DNA from: Dehalogenimonas lykanthroporepellens BL-DC-9
GTDB lineage: Bacteria > Chloroflexota > Dehalococcoidia > Dehalococcoidales > Dehalococcoidaceae
Length of the DNA: 64,000 nucleotides
Reading direction: 5' to 3'
Assembly: GCA_000143165.1 (NCBI GenBank)
Contig: CP002084.1
Location: 248,001 to 312,000 of the forward strand
Under the pieces are notes generated by a model. That model saw only the letters and a program-made list of their open reading frames with translations, was not told the origin of the DNA and ran no database searches. Each line of letters starts with the position of its first letter. Positions within the stretch are counted from its first letter, which is position 1. The position numbers and the translations under genes were made by a program. Below are positions 33,582 to 42,164 of this stretch, piece after piece.

Positions 33582-34300
33582 AGCCCGGCCAGCGTCGTCT
33601 GCTGAATCTCGAAAAGCTGTCCGATGCCCTTTTCCGCCAGTCCCAGCACCGCGTCCAGGGTGTTCCGTTTAAAAGGCCGTTGTTCGGCGGTTCCCTGTAT
33701 TTCCAGGAATTCGCCTTTGGAATTCATCACCAGGTTGAAATCGGCGTCGGCGCCGCAGTCCTCTTCATAGACCGGATCCAACAGCAGATTGTTCTGACGC
33801 ATGACCACCGAAATGGCGGCCACCTGCGCCCGGAGCGGCATTTCCTTGAAAACCCCCAGCCGGAACAGCTTATTGAGTGCCAGGTAAAGGGCTACATAAC
33901 CGCCGGTGATGGCGGCGGTGCGGGTGCCGGCGTCGGCCTGGATGACATCGCAGTCCACTACAAAACTGCGTTCCCCCAGCGCTGACAGGTCGGTGACCGC
34001 CCGGAGCGAACGGCCGATAAGCCGCTGTATCTCCTGGCTTCTGCCGGATACCTTGCCTTTGACTGATTCCCGCGGTGTGCGGCTGGTGGTGGCGCGGGGC
34101 AACATGGCGTACTCGGCGGTCACCCAGCCGGTGCCGCTGTTACGCAGGAAGGCCGGCACCCTCTCCTCCATGGATACGGAACAGATGACCCGCGTCTTGC
34201 CCTGTTCGATGAGCACTGAGCCGTCGGCGAAGGCCTGAAAGCCGGGAGTGATGGTTACCGGGCGCATGGCGTTTGCCGCCCGGCCGTCAATTCTTGACAT
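33578..34300 (-). CDS. rph: Ribonuclease PH
   Basis: RNase PH trims the 3' ends of tRNA precursors with phosphate. The 240-residue product has the family's features: RPVTITPGFQAFADGSVLIE, RVPAFLRNSGTGWVTAEYAMLPRATTSR, IQRLIGRSLRAVTD, and DCDVIQADAGTRTAAITG. The start is ATG at 34300, and the length is normal. The neighbouring proA gene on the same strand ends 48 bp upstream. Confidence 0.97.
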   Translation of the reverse strand: MSRIDGRAANAMRPVTITPGFQAFADGSVLIEQGKTRVICSVSMEERVPAFLRNSGTGWVTAEYAMLPRATTSRTPRESVKGKVSGRSQEIQRLIGRSLRAVTDLSALGERSFVVDCDVIQADAGTRTAAITGGYVALYLALNKLFRLGVFKEMPLRAQVAAISVVMRQNNLLLDPVYEEDCGADADFNLVMNSKGEFLEIQGTAEQRPFKRNTLDAVLGLAEKGIGQLFEIQQTTLAGL

Positions 34301-34347
34301 AAAAATATACTACCTTTCGTTTTCGATGGTGGGGATACCGCTTCCGT

Positions 34348-35619
34348 TCAGGGACGAACCTGACCGGTGCCGTAGACCAGCCACTTGTAGCTGGTGATTT
34401 CCTTCAGCCCCAGCGGCCCGCGGGCGTGCATCTTCTGGGTGGAGATGCCGATTTCGGCCCCCAGGCCGAACTGGGCGCCGTCGGTGAAGCGGGTCGAGGC
34501 GTTGACATAAACCGCGGCGGCATCCACCTCGTTCAGGAAACGGGTGGCGGCGGTATAATTCTCGGTGACGATGGCTTCGGAATGCCCGGAACCGAATTCG
34601 GCGATATGGGCGATGGCGCCGTCCAGGTCGTCCACCACCCGTACGCCGGCGATAAGCGCCAGGTATTCCCGTTCCCAGTCTTCCGGGTCGGCGGCAGTGG
34701 TTTTCAGTTCCGGCCGGCCGCCCAGTATCTCCAGCGCCCGCTCATCACAGCGCATCTCCACCCCGGCTTTGGCCCACTCGGCGGCAATGCGCGGCAGGTA
34801 GGTCTCGGCGATGTCCCGGTGAACGATGAGGGTGTCCATGGCGTTGCAGACCGTCGGTCTCTGTACCTTGGCGTTGTAAGCGATGGCCACCGCCGCGTCG
34901 AGGTCGGCGTCGCGGTCGATGTAGGTATGGCAGACGCCGATACCCCCGGCCACTACCGGAATGGTGGAACTTTCCTTGACCGACCGGATAAGTCCGGCGC
35001 CGCCGCGGGGGATGACCAGGTCGATATAATCGCTCATGCGTAACAGCACCGGCACCAGCGCCCGGTCGGTGTTGTCGATGAACTGTACGGCATCGGCCGA
35101 AATGCCAGCGCCGGCCACTGCCCGGTGGATGACCGCCACCAGCGCCCGGTTGGAGCGGATGGTCTCCTTGCCGCCCCGCAGGATGACGGCGTTGCCCGCC
35201 TTCAGGCACAGTGCGGTGATGTCCACCGTCACATTGGGACGGGACTCGTAGATGGCGGCGATAACTCCCAGCGGCACCCGCTTCTTGCCGATGACCAGTC
35301 CGTTGGTATGGGTGCGCATGTCGAATACCTCGCCCACCGGGTCGGGCAGGGCGGCGATACTGCGTACATCGGCGGCGATGCCCCGGATGCGTTCTTCGTT
35401 CAAAACCAGCCGGTCCAGCATGGCGGCGTTCATGCCCGCGGCTACCGCTTCGGCCTGGTCCAGCTTATTAGCCTCGAAGATGGCTGAGGCCCCGGCTTCC
35501 AGCTCGTCGGCGATGGCCCGCAGGGCGGCGTTCTTGACGTCGGTCGGCGTATATGACAGCCGCCGTCCGGCTGTTCGAGCCAGCTTTCCTTGTTCTCTCA
35601 GTCTTTCTTCGGCGCTCAT
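34348..35619 (-). CDS. proA: Glutamate-5-semialdehyde dehydrogenase (gamma-glutamyl phosphate reductase)
   Basis: ProA reduces glutamyl-5-phosphate to the semialdehyde in proline synthesis. The 423-residue product has KRVPLGVIAAIYESRPNVT, the NAVILRGGKE block, VIPRGGAGLIRSV, and the catalytic Cys in QRPTVCNAMDTLIVH, and ends with ASTRFTDGAQFGLGAEIGIS. The ATG at 35619 begins the family-like MSAEERLREQ; the frame is open 60 codons further. Its partner proB lies 4 kb away (39380-40498), with the fatty-acid cluster between. Confidence 0.97.
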   Translation of the reverse strand: MSAEERLREQGKLARTAGRRLSYTPTDVKNAALRAIADELEAGASAIFEANKLDQAEAVAAGMNAAMLDRLVLNEERIRGIAADVRSIAALPDPVGEVFDMRTHTNGLVIGKKRVPLGVIAAIYESRPNVTVDITALCLKAGNAVILRGGKETIRSNRALVAVIHRAVAGAGISADAVQFIDNTDRALVPVLLRMSDYIDLVIPRGGAGLIRSVKESSTIPVVAGGIGVCHTYIDRDADLDAAVAIAYNAKVQRPTVCNAMDTLIVHRDIAETYLPRIAAEWAKAGVEMRCDERALEILGGRPELKTTAADPEDWEREYLALIAGVRVVDDLDGAIAHIAEFGSGHSEAIVTENYTAATRFLNEVDAAAVYVNASTRFTDGAQFGLGAEIGISTQKMHARGPLGLKEITSYKWLVYGTGQVRP

Positions 35620-35749
35620 GAAGTTATTCTCCGAACGATAATGATAATCCAGTATAGTTGAAGTCCCCCCGCCGGGGCAATGCCGCGCCTGGCAGGTTTG
35701 CCAAAAGAGGCCTGTTTTCCTATAATAGACCACTTGTGGAGGTGGCGAC

Positions 35750-36178
35750 GTGCTGGAAATCAACGTAGCCCAACTGGAAAAGTCGCTCATCGGCACCACC
35801 CGGGAATACGATATCGATGATACCCTGGAACTAGAGGGTCAGTCGGTCAGCCTCACCGGGCAGGTGGTGATGACCCGCACCAACCGGTCGGTTCTGGTCA
35901 AAGGGGAACTGCAAGGCGCAGTGGATATGGAGTGCTCCCGCTGTCTGCGGCGGTACACGGCGCCGGTGGCCTTCACCTTCGAGGAAGAATTCTTCCCGGC
36001 CGTGGACGTTACCAGTGGCCTGTTACTGGAAACCCATGAGGAAGAAGGTGATTTTGTCATCGATGAGAATCACGTCCTGGACCTGACGGAGGCGGCCAGG
36101 CAGTATCTCATCCTGGCCCAGCCGATGAAGCCGTTGTGCCGGACGGATTGCCCCGGGATTCTGCCGCAGGCCGGCTGA
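35750..36178 (+). CDS. DUF177 (YceD) protein
   Basis: The 142-residue product has the DUF177 layout: an acidic C-terminal half with CSRCLRRYTAPV and CRTDCPGILPQAG, two zinc-like Cys pairs. DUF177 genes sit before rpmF in very many bacteria, and the proteins are linked to 23S rRNA or ribosome assembly. GTG at 35750 has GGAGG upstream. rpmF follows after 71 bp. Confidence 0.9.
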   Translation: MLEINVAQLEKSLIGTTREYDIDDTLELEGQSVSLTGQVVMTRTNRSVLVKGELQGAVDMECSRCLRRYTAPVAFTFEEEFFPAVDVTSGLLLETHEEEGDFVIDENHVLDLTEAARQYLILAQPMKPLCRTDCPGILPQAG

Positions 36179-36249
36179 ACCCCATTTATGGTATATTGTT
36201 AGCCAATAACGGTAATAAATAATCTGGAAGAAAACGGAGACCTTTAAAA

Positions 36250-36471
36250 ATGGCCGTACCCAAGAGAAAAACGACCCCGGTTCGCCAGGGCAACCGCCGC
36301 TCCCACCTGGCGTTAAAAGAAAAGCAACTGGTGGAATGCAAGCAGTGTCACCAGCCGATACTCTCGCATCGCGCCTGCCCCGTTTGCGGTGATTACAATG
36401 GACGCACTGTTCTCGACCTTGAGGGCAAGGCTCAGCGCAAGGCGGAGAAAGCCCAGAAGGCCAAAGAATAG
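36250..36471 (+). CDS. rpmF: Ribosomal protein L32
   Basis: The 73-residue product is a zinc-binding bL32: VPKRKTTPVRQGNRRSHLAL, then two Cys pairs (CKQCHQPI and CPVCGDYNG). It is part of the large ribosomal subunit. It is slightly longer than usual because of a Lys/Ala-rich tail. It begins the usual rpmF-fabD-fabG run, as in many bacteria. Confidence 0.97.
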   Translation: MAVPKRKTTPVRQGNRRSHLALKEKQLVECKQCHQPILSHRACPVCGDYNGRTVLDLEGKAQRKAEKAQKAKE

Positions 36472-36516
36472 CAGTAATGCCGCATAAGGCCGTCGAGCTT
36501 CCCAAGGAGGGTTACA

Positions 36517-37449
36517 GTGGATAATACCAAGCTGGCTTTCGTCTTTCCCGGCCAGGGGGCGCAGTTTCCCGGCATGGGTCAGGACGCCTGGGATCAGTTC
36601 GACGCTTCCCGCGCCGTCTTCAAGGCCGCCGATGAGCGCCTGGGCTTCAGCATATCCCGGCTGTGTTTCGAAGGGCCGGAGGATAAACTGAAGGAAACCG
36701 CCATTGTCCAGCCGGCGATGGTCACCACCTGCCTGGCTTACCTGGCCGCTGTTCGTGACATGGAAGTCCTGCCTCAGCCGGATTTCGTCGCCGGTCATTC
36801 CCTGGGCGAATACACCGCTCTGGCCGTCGCCGGCGCGCTGGATTTTACCGATGCCATTCAGCTGTCAGCTTTGCGCGGACGGCTGATGCAACTGGCCGCC
36901 AACGAGACCCCCGGCTCCATGGCCGCGGTCATGGGTATGAATGAATCAGAATTATGCGCTGTCGTGGCCAACGGCGGTGTTTATATCGCCAATTACAACA
37001 GTCCCGGTCAGCTGGTCATCTCCGGCGCCCGGGATAACATGACCAGCATTATCGAAACACTGACCGCCAAAGGCGCCCGGGTGGTGCCGCTGGCGGTCTC
37101 CGGCGCTTTCCACACCCCGTTGATGGCCCCGGCCGCCGAAGGTCTGGCCAGAGTGGTGGAACGCCTGGAATTCAAGGACGCCGCCATTCCCGTCATCGCC
37201 AACACTACCGGTCAGCCCATTACCGCCGCCGAAGACATCCGCGCCGAATTGCTCCGCCAGTTGACCGAAAGCGTGTATTGGCAGAAATCGGTGGAATACA
37301 TGATTGCTCAGGGCGTCGGCACCTTCGTGGAAATCGGCCCGGGCAAGGTACTGACCGGTCTTATCCGGCGCATTGACCGTGGAGTGCGCGCCATGAACAT
37401 CGGCGACGCCACGGCCATCAAGAGCATGCAGACGGGCGCATGGAACTAG
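36517..37449 (+). CDS. fabD: Malonyl-CoA:acyl carrier protein transacylase
   Basis: FabD loads malonyl groups onto acyl carrier protein for fatty-acid synthesis. The 310-residue product has FVFPGQGAQFPGMG, the catalytic Ser in FVAGHSLGEYTAL, and His in SGAFHTPLM. The start is GTG at 36517 with AAGGAGG upstream. fabG starts inside its last codons (37440), so the two are coupled. Fatty-acid synthesis here fits the acpP and fabG genes downstream. Confidence 0.97.
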   Translation: MDNTKLAFVFPGQGAQFPGMGQDAWDQFDASRAVFKAADERLGFSISRLCFEGPEDKLKETAIVQPAMVTTCLAYLAAVRDMEVLPQPDFVAGHSLGEYTALAVAGALDFTDAIQLSALRGRLMQLAANETPGSMAAVMGMNESELCAVVANGGVYIANYNSPGQLVISGARDNMTSIIETLTAKGARVVPLAVSGAFHTPLMAPAAEGLARVVERLEFKDAAIPVIANTTGQPITAAEDIRAELLRQLTESVYWQKSVEYMIAQGVGTFVEIGPGKVLTGLIRRIDRGVRAMNIGDATAIKSMQTGAWN

Positions 37450-38192
37450 AAAAGAAACTCTCCGGCCGGGTGGCTGTGGTTACCGGCGCCGGGCGCGGCA
37501 TCGGTCGGGCAGTAGCCCTGCGTCTGGCTGACGAGGGCGCCTCGGTGGTGCTCAACAGCCTGTCAGACTCGGCAACCGCGGTGGCCGATGAGATTAAAGC
37601 TAACGGCGGTCAGGCTACAGCCGTCAGCGGCGACGTGGCCAAAGCCGAAGACGTCAGCCGTCTCATCGAAACCGCCGTCTCCGCCTTCGGTAGGTTGGAC
37701 ATCCTGGTCAACAACGCCGGCATCACCCGGGACAATCTCCTGCTCCGCATGAGCGAGGAAGACTGGGACGCCGTCATCGATACCAATCTCAAAAGCGTCT
37801 ATCTCTGTTGCCGCGCCGCCCTCAAGCCCCTGCTCAAGAGCCGGGCTTCCGGCCGCATCATCAACATTTCCAGCATCATCGGTCTGAGCGGTAATGCCGG
37901 CCAGGCCAACTACTCTGCTTCCAAGGCCGGCATCATCGGTTTGACCAAGACGCTGGCCCGGGAACTGGCTTCCCGCCAGGTCACCGTCAACGCCATCGCC
38001 CCCGGTTTCATCGTCACCGACATGACCGCCGGGATGACCGAAGAGGCCCGCCAGAGTCTGGTCGGCCGTATTCCGCTGGGTTCGCTGGGACAGCCTGAAG
38101 ACGTAGCCGCCGCGGTGGCTTTTCTGGCCGGCGATGGAGCGCACTATATCACCGGCCAGACGCTGACCATCGACGGCGGGATGACGCTGTGA
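37440..38192 (+). CDS. fabG: 3-oxoacyl-[acyl-carrier-protein] reductase
   Basis: FabG reduces beta-ketoacyl-ACP with NADPH. The 250-residue product is a short-chain dehydrogenase with the TGAGRGIGRAV nucleotide site, NNAGITRDNLLLRM, and the Ser-Tyr-Lys triad (ISSIIGLSGNAGQANYSASKAG). It overlaps fabD by ten bases. nusB starts 21 bp downstream. Confidence 0.97.
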   Translation: MELEKKLSGRVAVVTGAGRGIGRAVALRLADEGASVVLNSLSDSATAVADEIKANGGQATAVSGDVAKAEDVSRLIETAVSAFGRLDILVNNAGITRDNLLLRMSEEDWDAVIDTNLKSVYLCCRAALKPLLKSRASGRIINISSIIGLSGNAGQANYSASKAGIIGLTKTLARELASRQVTVNAIAPGFIVTDMTAGMTEEARQSLVGRIPLGSLGQPEDVAAAVAFLAGDGAHYITGQTLTIDGGMTL

Positions 38193-38212
38193 TTCCCGGA
38201 ACGGGTTAAGCC

Positions 38213-38623
38213 ATGCCGAGACGTCACCAGGCCAGGATTGTCGCCCTTAAAAGCCTCTACGAAGTCGATTTGACCGGTCATGACCCGGACAAGGTGATTG
38301 AGCGCCGTCTGCTTTTCGCTGAACTCGGTCCCGAGCTGGAAACGCTGGCTCAGAGCATACTGGCTGGTACGCTGGCCGCCAGGGAAGAGGCTGACTCGCT
38401 CATCTACCGCCTGGCGCCGACCTATCCGGTGGATCAGCTGGCGCCGGTTGACCGCAACATCCTGAGGCTTGCAATATACGAAATTATCCATGATAATAAA
38501 GTCCCGGTACGGGTTGCCATCAACGAAGCGGTGGAACTGGCCAAGGAGTTCGGCTCCGACGGTTCCGCCAAATTTATAAACGGGGTGCTGAGCTCCGTCG
38601 CCGCCCTGGCTCAGCGTGAATAG
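38213..38623 (+). CDS. nusB: Transcription antitermination factor NusB
   Basis: NusB binds boxA RNA with NusE and helps antitermination in rRNA operons. The 136-residue product has RHQARIVALKSLYEVDLTG, a helical core, and the conserved RNILRLAIYEIIHDNKVPVRVAINEAVELAKEFGSDGSAKFINGVL. It lies between fabG and acpP on the same strand. Confidence 0.95.
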   Translation: MPRRHQARIVALKSLYEVDLTGHDPDKVIERRLLFAELGPELETLAQSILAGTLAAREEADSLIYRLAPTYPVDQLAPVDRNILRLAIYEIIHDNKVPVRVAINEAVELAKEFGSDGSAKFINGVLSSVAALAQRE

Positions 38624-38643
38624 AAATATTACGGAGGAAATGA

Positions 38644-38901
38644 ATGGCCACAATTTTTGAGCGCGTCAAGAAAATCGGCATCGAACAGCTCGGCGTCGAG
38701 GACAAGGACGTCACCATGGAAGCCTCGTTCACCGATGACCTGGGCGCCGATTCACTGGACCTGGTGGAACTGATCATGGCTCTGGAAGAAGAGTTTTCCA
38801 CTGATGACGCCAAGATCGAGATTCCCGACGAAGACGCGGAGAAACTGCTGACCGTCAAGGATGTCGTCGAGTACCTGAAGGGCAAAGGCGTTACCGACTA
38901 A
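38644..38901 (+). CDS. acpP: Acyl carrier protein
   Basis: The 85-residue acidic helical protein carries the [21 protein letters not shown] motif, whose Ser receives phosphopantetheine. It shuttles growing acyl chains for FabD and FabG. It is a little longer than the usual 78 residues. ATG at 38644 has GGAGGAA before it. It ends the cluster; a run of eight T at 38909-38916 follows the stop. Confidence 0.97.
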   Translation: MATIFERVKKIGIEQLGVEDKDVTMEASFTDDLGADSLDLVELIMALEEEFSTDDAKIEIPDEDAEKLLTVKDVVEYLKGKGVTD

Positions 38902-38937
38902 GCGGCTTTTTTTTAGCCTGATTCGTTGGTTGTACGT

Positions 38938-39096
38938 TCAGTCAAATAATCCGGAAACCCGGAGACGAAAGCTGACGGGCTCTGTCAGTCTCAGTTCCGG
39001 CTGTGCGGACATCATCTGGTAACGTATGTCGGCAACCGGTTTTTCGATGTCCTTGGCGTACAGCCGGGCGGTGCCGCCGCTGTACTGGACGGTCAC
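38938..39096 (-). CDS. Short coupled ORF, unknown
   Basis: A 52-codon frame starts with GTG at 39096, overlapping the stop of the upstream minus-strand gene by GTGA, which suggests coupling. Its product is beta-rich and hydrophilic (YSGGTARLYAKDIEKPVADI, ending VSFRLRVSGLFD). No family is recognised. It was too short for usual ORF tables, so it rests on frame and overlap only. Confidence 0.5.
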   Translation of the reverse strand: MTVQYSGGTARLYAKDIEKPVADIRYQMMSAQPELRLTEPVSFRLRVSGLFD

Positions 39097-39365
39097 GCCT
39101 TTTCCAGTCTGCCGACACCCCTGAAGTAGTAATAGTAGCGCGGCGGAATGCCGTGGACGGCCTTGTTGACGCGTTTCTTAAGCGAGCAGGCGCCGCGGCG
39201 GCCGTCGGCCATTTCGATGTAATACCCGGCGCCGTCGGGGATGCGGGTGAATTCCAGGAAAATGAGCTCTCCCCACCAGCCGCTCTGGTCGTCGCTCTGC
39301 AACCGGTATTCCACCTCGCCCAGCAGGTCGTCGCCGCCGTGATTGAAGATCTTGCCTAACTCCAT
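39093..39365 (-). CDS. Hypothetical 90-residue protein
   Basis: The product is rich in aromatic residues (RVNKAVHGIPPRYYYYFRGVGR at the end) and looks beta-rich; no signal or membrane segment. I recognise no family. It lies just after proB on the same strand (14 bp) and is coupled to the short frame at 38938-39096. Both may form one small operon tail of proB. Confidence 0.65.
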   Translation of the reverse strand: MELGKIFNHGGDDLLGEVEYRLQSDDQSGWWGELIFLEFTRIPDGAGYYIEMADGRRGACSLKKRVNKAVHGIPPRYYYYFRGVGRLEKA

Positions 39366-39379
39366 GAACCAAACTCCTC

Positions 39380-40498
39380 TTAACAGATAACCAGATTATT
39401 GCGGTGGATGGCCTCCGCCCCGTAACTGCGGCCCAGTGTCTCGGCTATCTTGCCGGAATGCAGGCCGCGGACGGCGTTCATGTCCGCCGCGTCGTAATTG
39501 GCGATGCCGTAGCCCAGCAACCGGCCCTCAGGGCCGATGATGCGGATGATATCGCCGCGCTTGAAATTACCTTCTGCTTCCCTGATGCCGGCTGGCAGCA
39601 GACTGCCGCAACGGCCGACGGCGCGCGCCGCCCCTTCGTCAATGATGACCTTCCCCCGCACCGACAGCCCGGACAACAGCCAGCGTCGCCGTGAGTCGGG
39701 TTCTCCGGCGGGCAGGAAATGCGTCCCGTCAGCTGAACCGGACATGATACGGGTGATGATATCCGGCTCCCGGCCGGCGGCGATAACCACGCGTACACCG
39801 GAGGCTGTCGCCAGCCGCGCCGCCTCTATCTTGGTCACCATGCCGCCCACTGCCGCCTCGCTCCAGGTGCCCCCGGCCAGGGCTTCTATCTCCGGGGTGA
39901 TTTTCTCCACCAGCGGCACCAGTTGCGCGCTTTTGTCCTTGAGCGGGTTGCCGGTGTACAGCCCGTCGATGTCGGACAGCATCAACAGCAAATCGGCGTC
40001 GATGAGGTTGGCCACCATGGCCGAAAGGTTGTCATTGTCGCCGAACTTGGCTTCCTCTATCTCGTCCACGGCCACCACGTCGTTTTCGTTGACGATGGGG
40101 ATGACCCTCAGCTCCATCAGCGCCAGCAGGGTGTTGCGGGCGTTCAGGTAACCGGAGCGGTCGTTGAGGTCGGTGCGGGTCAGGAGAGCCTGGGCTACCG
40201 TCAGCCCGTGAGCGCCGAACAGTCCGTCATAGACATTCATCAGCCGTGACTGGCCTACCGAAGCCAGAATCTGACGGTACGGCATATCGCGGAGCTTCTT
40301 GTACAGCCCCAGTTTTTCCTTGCCGGCGGCAATGGCGCCGGAACTGACCACCGCCACCTCCACCCCGGCCTGAGCCAGCCGGGCCACCTGGGCCACCAGT
40401 TCTCCCATGACCAGTTGATCCAGCCGGCCACTGCCTCCGGTCAGGAGGTTGGTGCCCAGCTTGATGACAACCCGGCGGTAATTCAGTTCTGCGTTCAT
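39380..40498 (-). CDS. proB: Glutamate 5-kinase with PUA domain
   Basis: ProB phosphorylates glutamate as the first step of proline synthesis. The 372-residue product has an amino-acid kinase domain (VVIKLGTNLLTGG, VSSGAIAAGKEKLGL, NENDVVAVDEIEEAKFGDNDNLSAMVA) and a C-terminal PUA domain (about residues 275-350: GKVIIDEGAARAV, then KRGDIIRIIGPEG). ATG at 40498 has the TGAAATG overlap region clean. It is followed by two small genes. Confidence 0.97.
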   Translation of the reverse strand: MNAELNYRRVVIKLGTNLLTGGSGRLDQLVMGELVAQVARLAQAGVEVAVVSSGAIAAGKEKLGLYKKLRDMPYRQILASVGQSRLMNVYDGLFGAHGLTVAQALLTRTDLNDRSGYLNARNTLLALMELRVIPIVNENDVVAVDEIEEAKFGDNDNLSAMVANLIDADLLLMLSDIDGLYTGNPLKDKSAQLVPLVEKITPEIEALAGGTWSEAAVGGMVTKIEAARLATASGVRVVIAAGREPDIITRIMSGSADGTHFLPAGEPDSRRRWLLSGLSVRGKVIIDEGAARAVGRCGSLLPAGIREAEGNFKRGDIIRIIGPEGRLLGYGIANYDAADMNAVRGLHSGKIAETLGRSYGAEAIHRNNLVIC

Positions 40499-40554
40499 TT
40501 CAGGTACACGATTTCGCGTATTATAACACTATCCCCTGCCCCCTTTCAGCCGGA

Positions 40555-40735
40555 TCTTTCAGCTGAAAGCTAACACCCCGATTAAACATACTTGCGAGCC
40601 GGCTACAGGCCGCGAAGCAATCCCGGTGCCCAGTTTCCGTCATTTGATATTTGAATTTTAATATTGTTTGGGGTTTGTGATTTGAGATTTGGAATTTCGA
40701 AGTTGATAACTGACGGCCGTCAGCCTCCAACTGCT
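40555..40735. repeat. Intergenic repeat modules, block 1
   Basis: Between proB and the small basic gene the sequence shows two of the modules found in later blocks: a TTGCGAGC...GCGAAGCAATCCCGG element at about 40590-40632 and a stretch with GATTTGAGATTTGGAATTTC near 40680-40700. The first resembles the GTCATTGCGAGCG..GAAGCAATC elements known to be dispersed in many genomes. No gene lies here. Confidence 0.7.
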
Positions 40736-40746
40736 ATAATATCCCC

Positions 40747-40908
40747 ATGGCCCGTCGTCAAGACCATGAACCAAACACCCGCCAGGAGCGTCGTGAACGC
40801 AAGCGCGCCGCCAGAAAATCGAAAATGACCCACCACGGCAAATCCATCGCCCTCATCTACCGCCGGAGCATCGAAAAACGGGCCGACGGGAAGGACGCCG
40901 ATGGCTGA
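40747..40908 (+). CDS. Small basic protein, unknown
   Basis: The 53-residue product is very rich in Arg and Lys (RQERRERKRAARKSKM) and has no recognised domain. The start is ATG at 40747. Its stop overlaps the ATG of the methyltransferase gene by eight bases, so the two are coupled. It may bind nucleic acid; that is only suggested by charge. Confidence 0.6.
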   Translation: MARRQDHEPNTRQERRERKRAARKSKMTHHGKSIALIYRRSIEKRADGKDADG

Positions 40909-41476
40909 AGAGCACGCTTTTCCCGCCCGGATGGCCGAAAGGCTGGACAACCCCGGCCGGCTGGCCGAACTGCGTATCCCGGAACTGCTGTGTGACATCG
41001 GTGGCGTTGAAGCCGGCATGACCTGTATCGACCTCGGCGCCGGCACGGGTACGTTTACCCGGCCGCTCGGGGTGCTGGTCGGCTCTGCCGGACGGGTATA
41101 TGCCGTTGATGCCTCGCCCGAACTGCTGGAATTGCTCAAGGCTAAGAAACCACCGGAACAGGTAACGGTGGTGACTGCCGATTTCACTGCCACCGGTCTG
41201 GATACCGGCATTGCCGACTTCTGCCTGACGGCCTTCGTCCTTCATGAAACCAGAGCGCTGGAAGCATTACTCAAAGAGGCTTTTCGACTGCTGAAAACGG
41301 ACGGACGCCTGCTGGTGGTGGAATGGCGGGCGGAACTGGAAGCCCCCGGCCCACCGAAAAATATCCGCATGACGCCGGAGCGCCTGGGCGACCTGCTGGC
41401 CGAGGCCGGCTTTACCGGTTTTGCCTGGCAGAACTGGACAGAGAAGCACTACTTCGCCACCGCTGAAAAAGAGTGA
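40901..41476 (+). CDS. Class I SAM-dependent methyltransferase
   Basis: The 191-residue product has the SAM-binding motif I (CIDLGAGTGTFTRPL), motif II (VYAVDASPELLELL) and the later DFCLTAFVLHE and LLVVEWRAE strands. Its target cannot be told; small-molecule or arsenite-type methyltransferases look similar. It overlaps the small basic gene. Confidence 0.9.
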   Translation: MAEEHAFPARMAERLDNPGRLAELRIPELLCDIGGVEAGMTCIDLGAGTGTFTRPLGVLVGSAGRVYAVDASPELLELLKAKKPPEQVTVVTADFTATGLDTGIADFCLTAFVLHETRALEALLKEAFRLLKTDGRLLVVEWRAELEAPGPPKNIRMTPERLGDLLAEAGFTGFAWQNWTEKHYFATAEKE

Positions 41477-41549
41477 TTTTCAGCGGTAACTCCGGCGCTC
41501 TCCTACCTGAAACACGATTTCCGGCGAGGGGGATGGTTCAAGACTGTTC

Positions 41550-42160
41550 TGCTTGGGTATTGTCCCCCGTTCGTGGTGAGCCTGATAACAACATTCGCCG
41601 GTGTAGGGGTCGGCCACGGCCGACCCGCCCTGGTCATAAGAACCGATTCCTTCTCCCGTATTGCGAACCTACGGCGAATCCCGGTACCCATAGCTGAAAG
41701 CTGACTGCTGAAGGCTGACAGCTAAATACTTGCGTCATTGCGAGCCTGTGGCGAAGCAATCCCGGTACCCCGGCCCCCGTTTCGGTCATTGTGATTTTGA
41801 TGGTTCCCCACGTCGCTTCGTTCCCCGGGACGGCTTCGCTGGTTTGTTATTTGGTGCTTGGGATTTGGAATTTTCCGCGCGCGACCGATAAAGGCTTTCG
41901 CTAGTGTAGGGGTCGGCCACGGCCGACCCGCCCTCGTCGTAGGAACCGATCCCTTCTCCCGTATTGCGAACCTACGGCGAATCCCGGTACCCATAGCTGA
42001 AAGCTGACTGCTGAAGGCTGACAGCTAAATACTTGCGTCATTGCGAGCCTACGGCGAAGCAATCTCGGTACCCATGGCTGAAAGCTGACGGCCAAAAACC
42101 CGCGTCTTTGCGAGCGGCTCAGGCCGCGAAGCAATCCCGGTGCTCCATAGCTGATAGCTA
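41550..42160. repeat. Intergenic repeat modules, block 2, with a 170-bp direct duplication
   Basis: No gene lies between the methyltransferase and the universal stress protein gene. A near-identical 170-bp segment occurs at 41601-41770 and again at 41904-42073 (303-bp offset). Each holds three modules in the same order: a GTGTAGGGGTCGGCCACGGC hairpin, an AGCTGAAAGCTGACTGCTGA element, and a TTGCGAGCC..GCGAAGCAATC element. The stretch between them holds a GATTTTGATGGTTCCCC module. They recur in blocks 3-5. Confidence 0.9.
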
Positions 42161-42164
42161 TCAG

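Noticed and set aside
35620-35799. 60-residue N-terminal extension of ProA
   Set aside because: It overlaps the DUF177 start on the other strand and is not like the family; the ATG at 35619 is normal.
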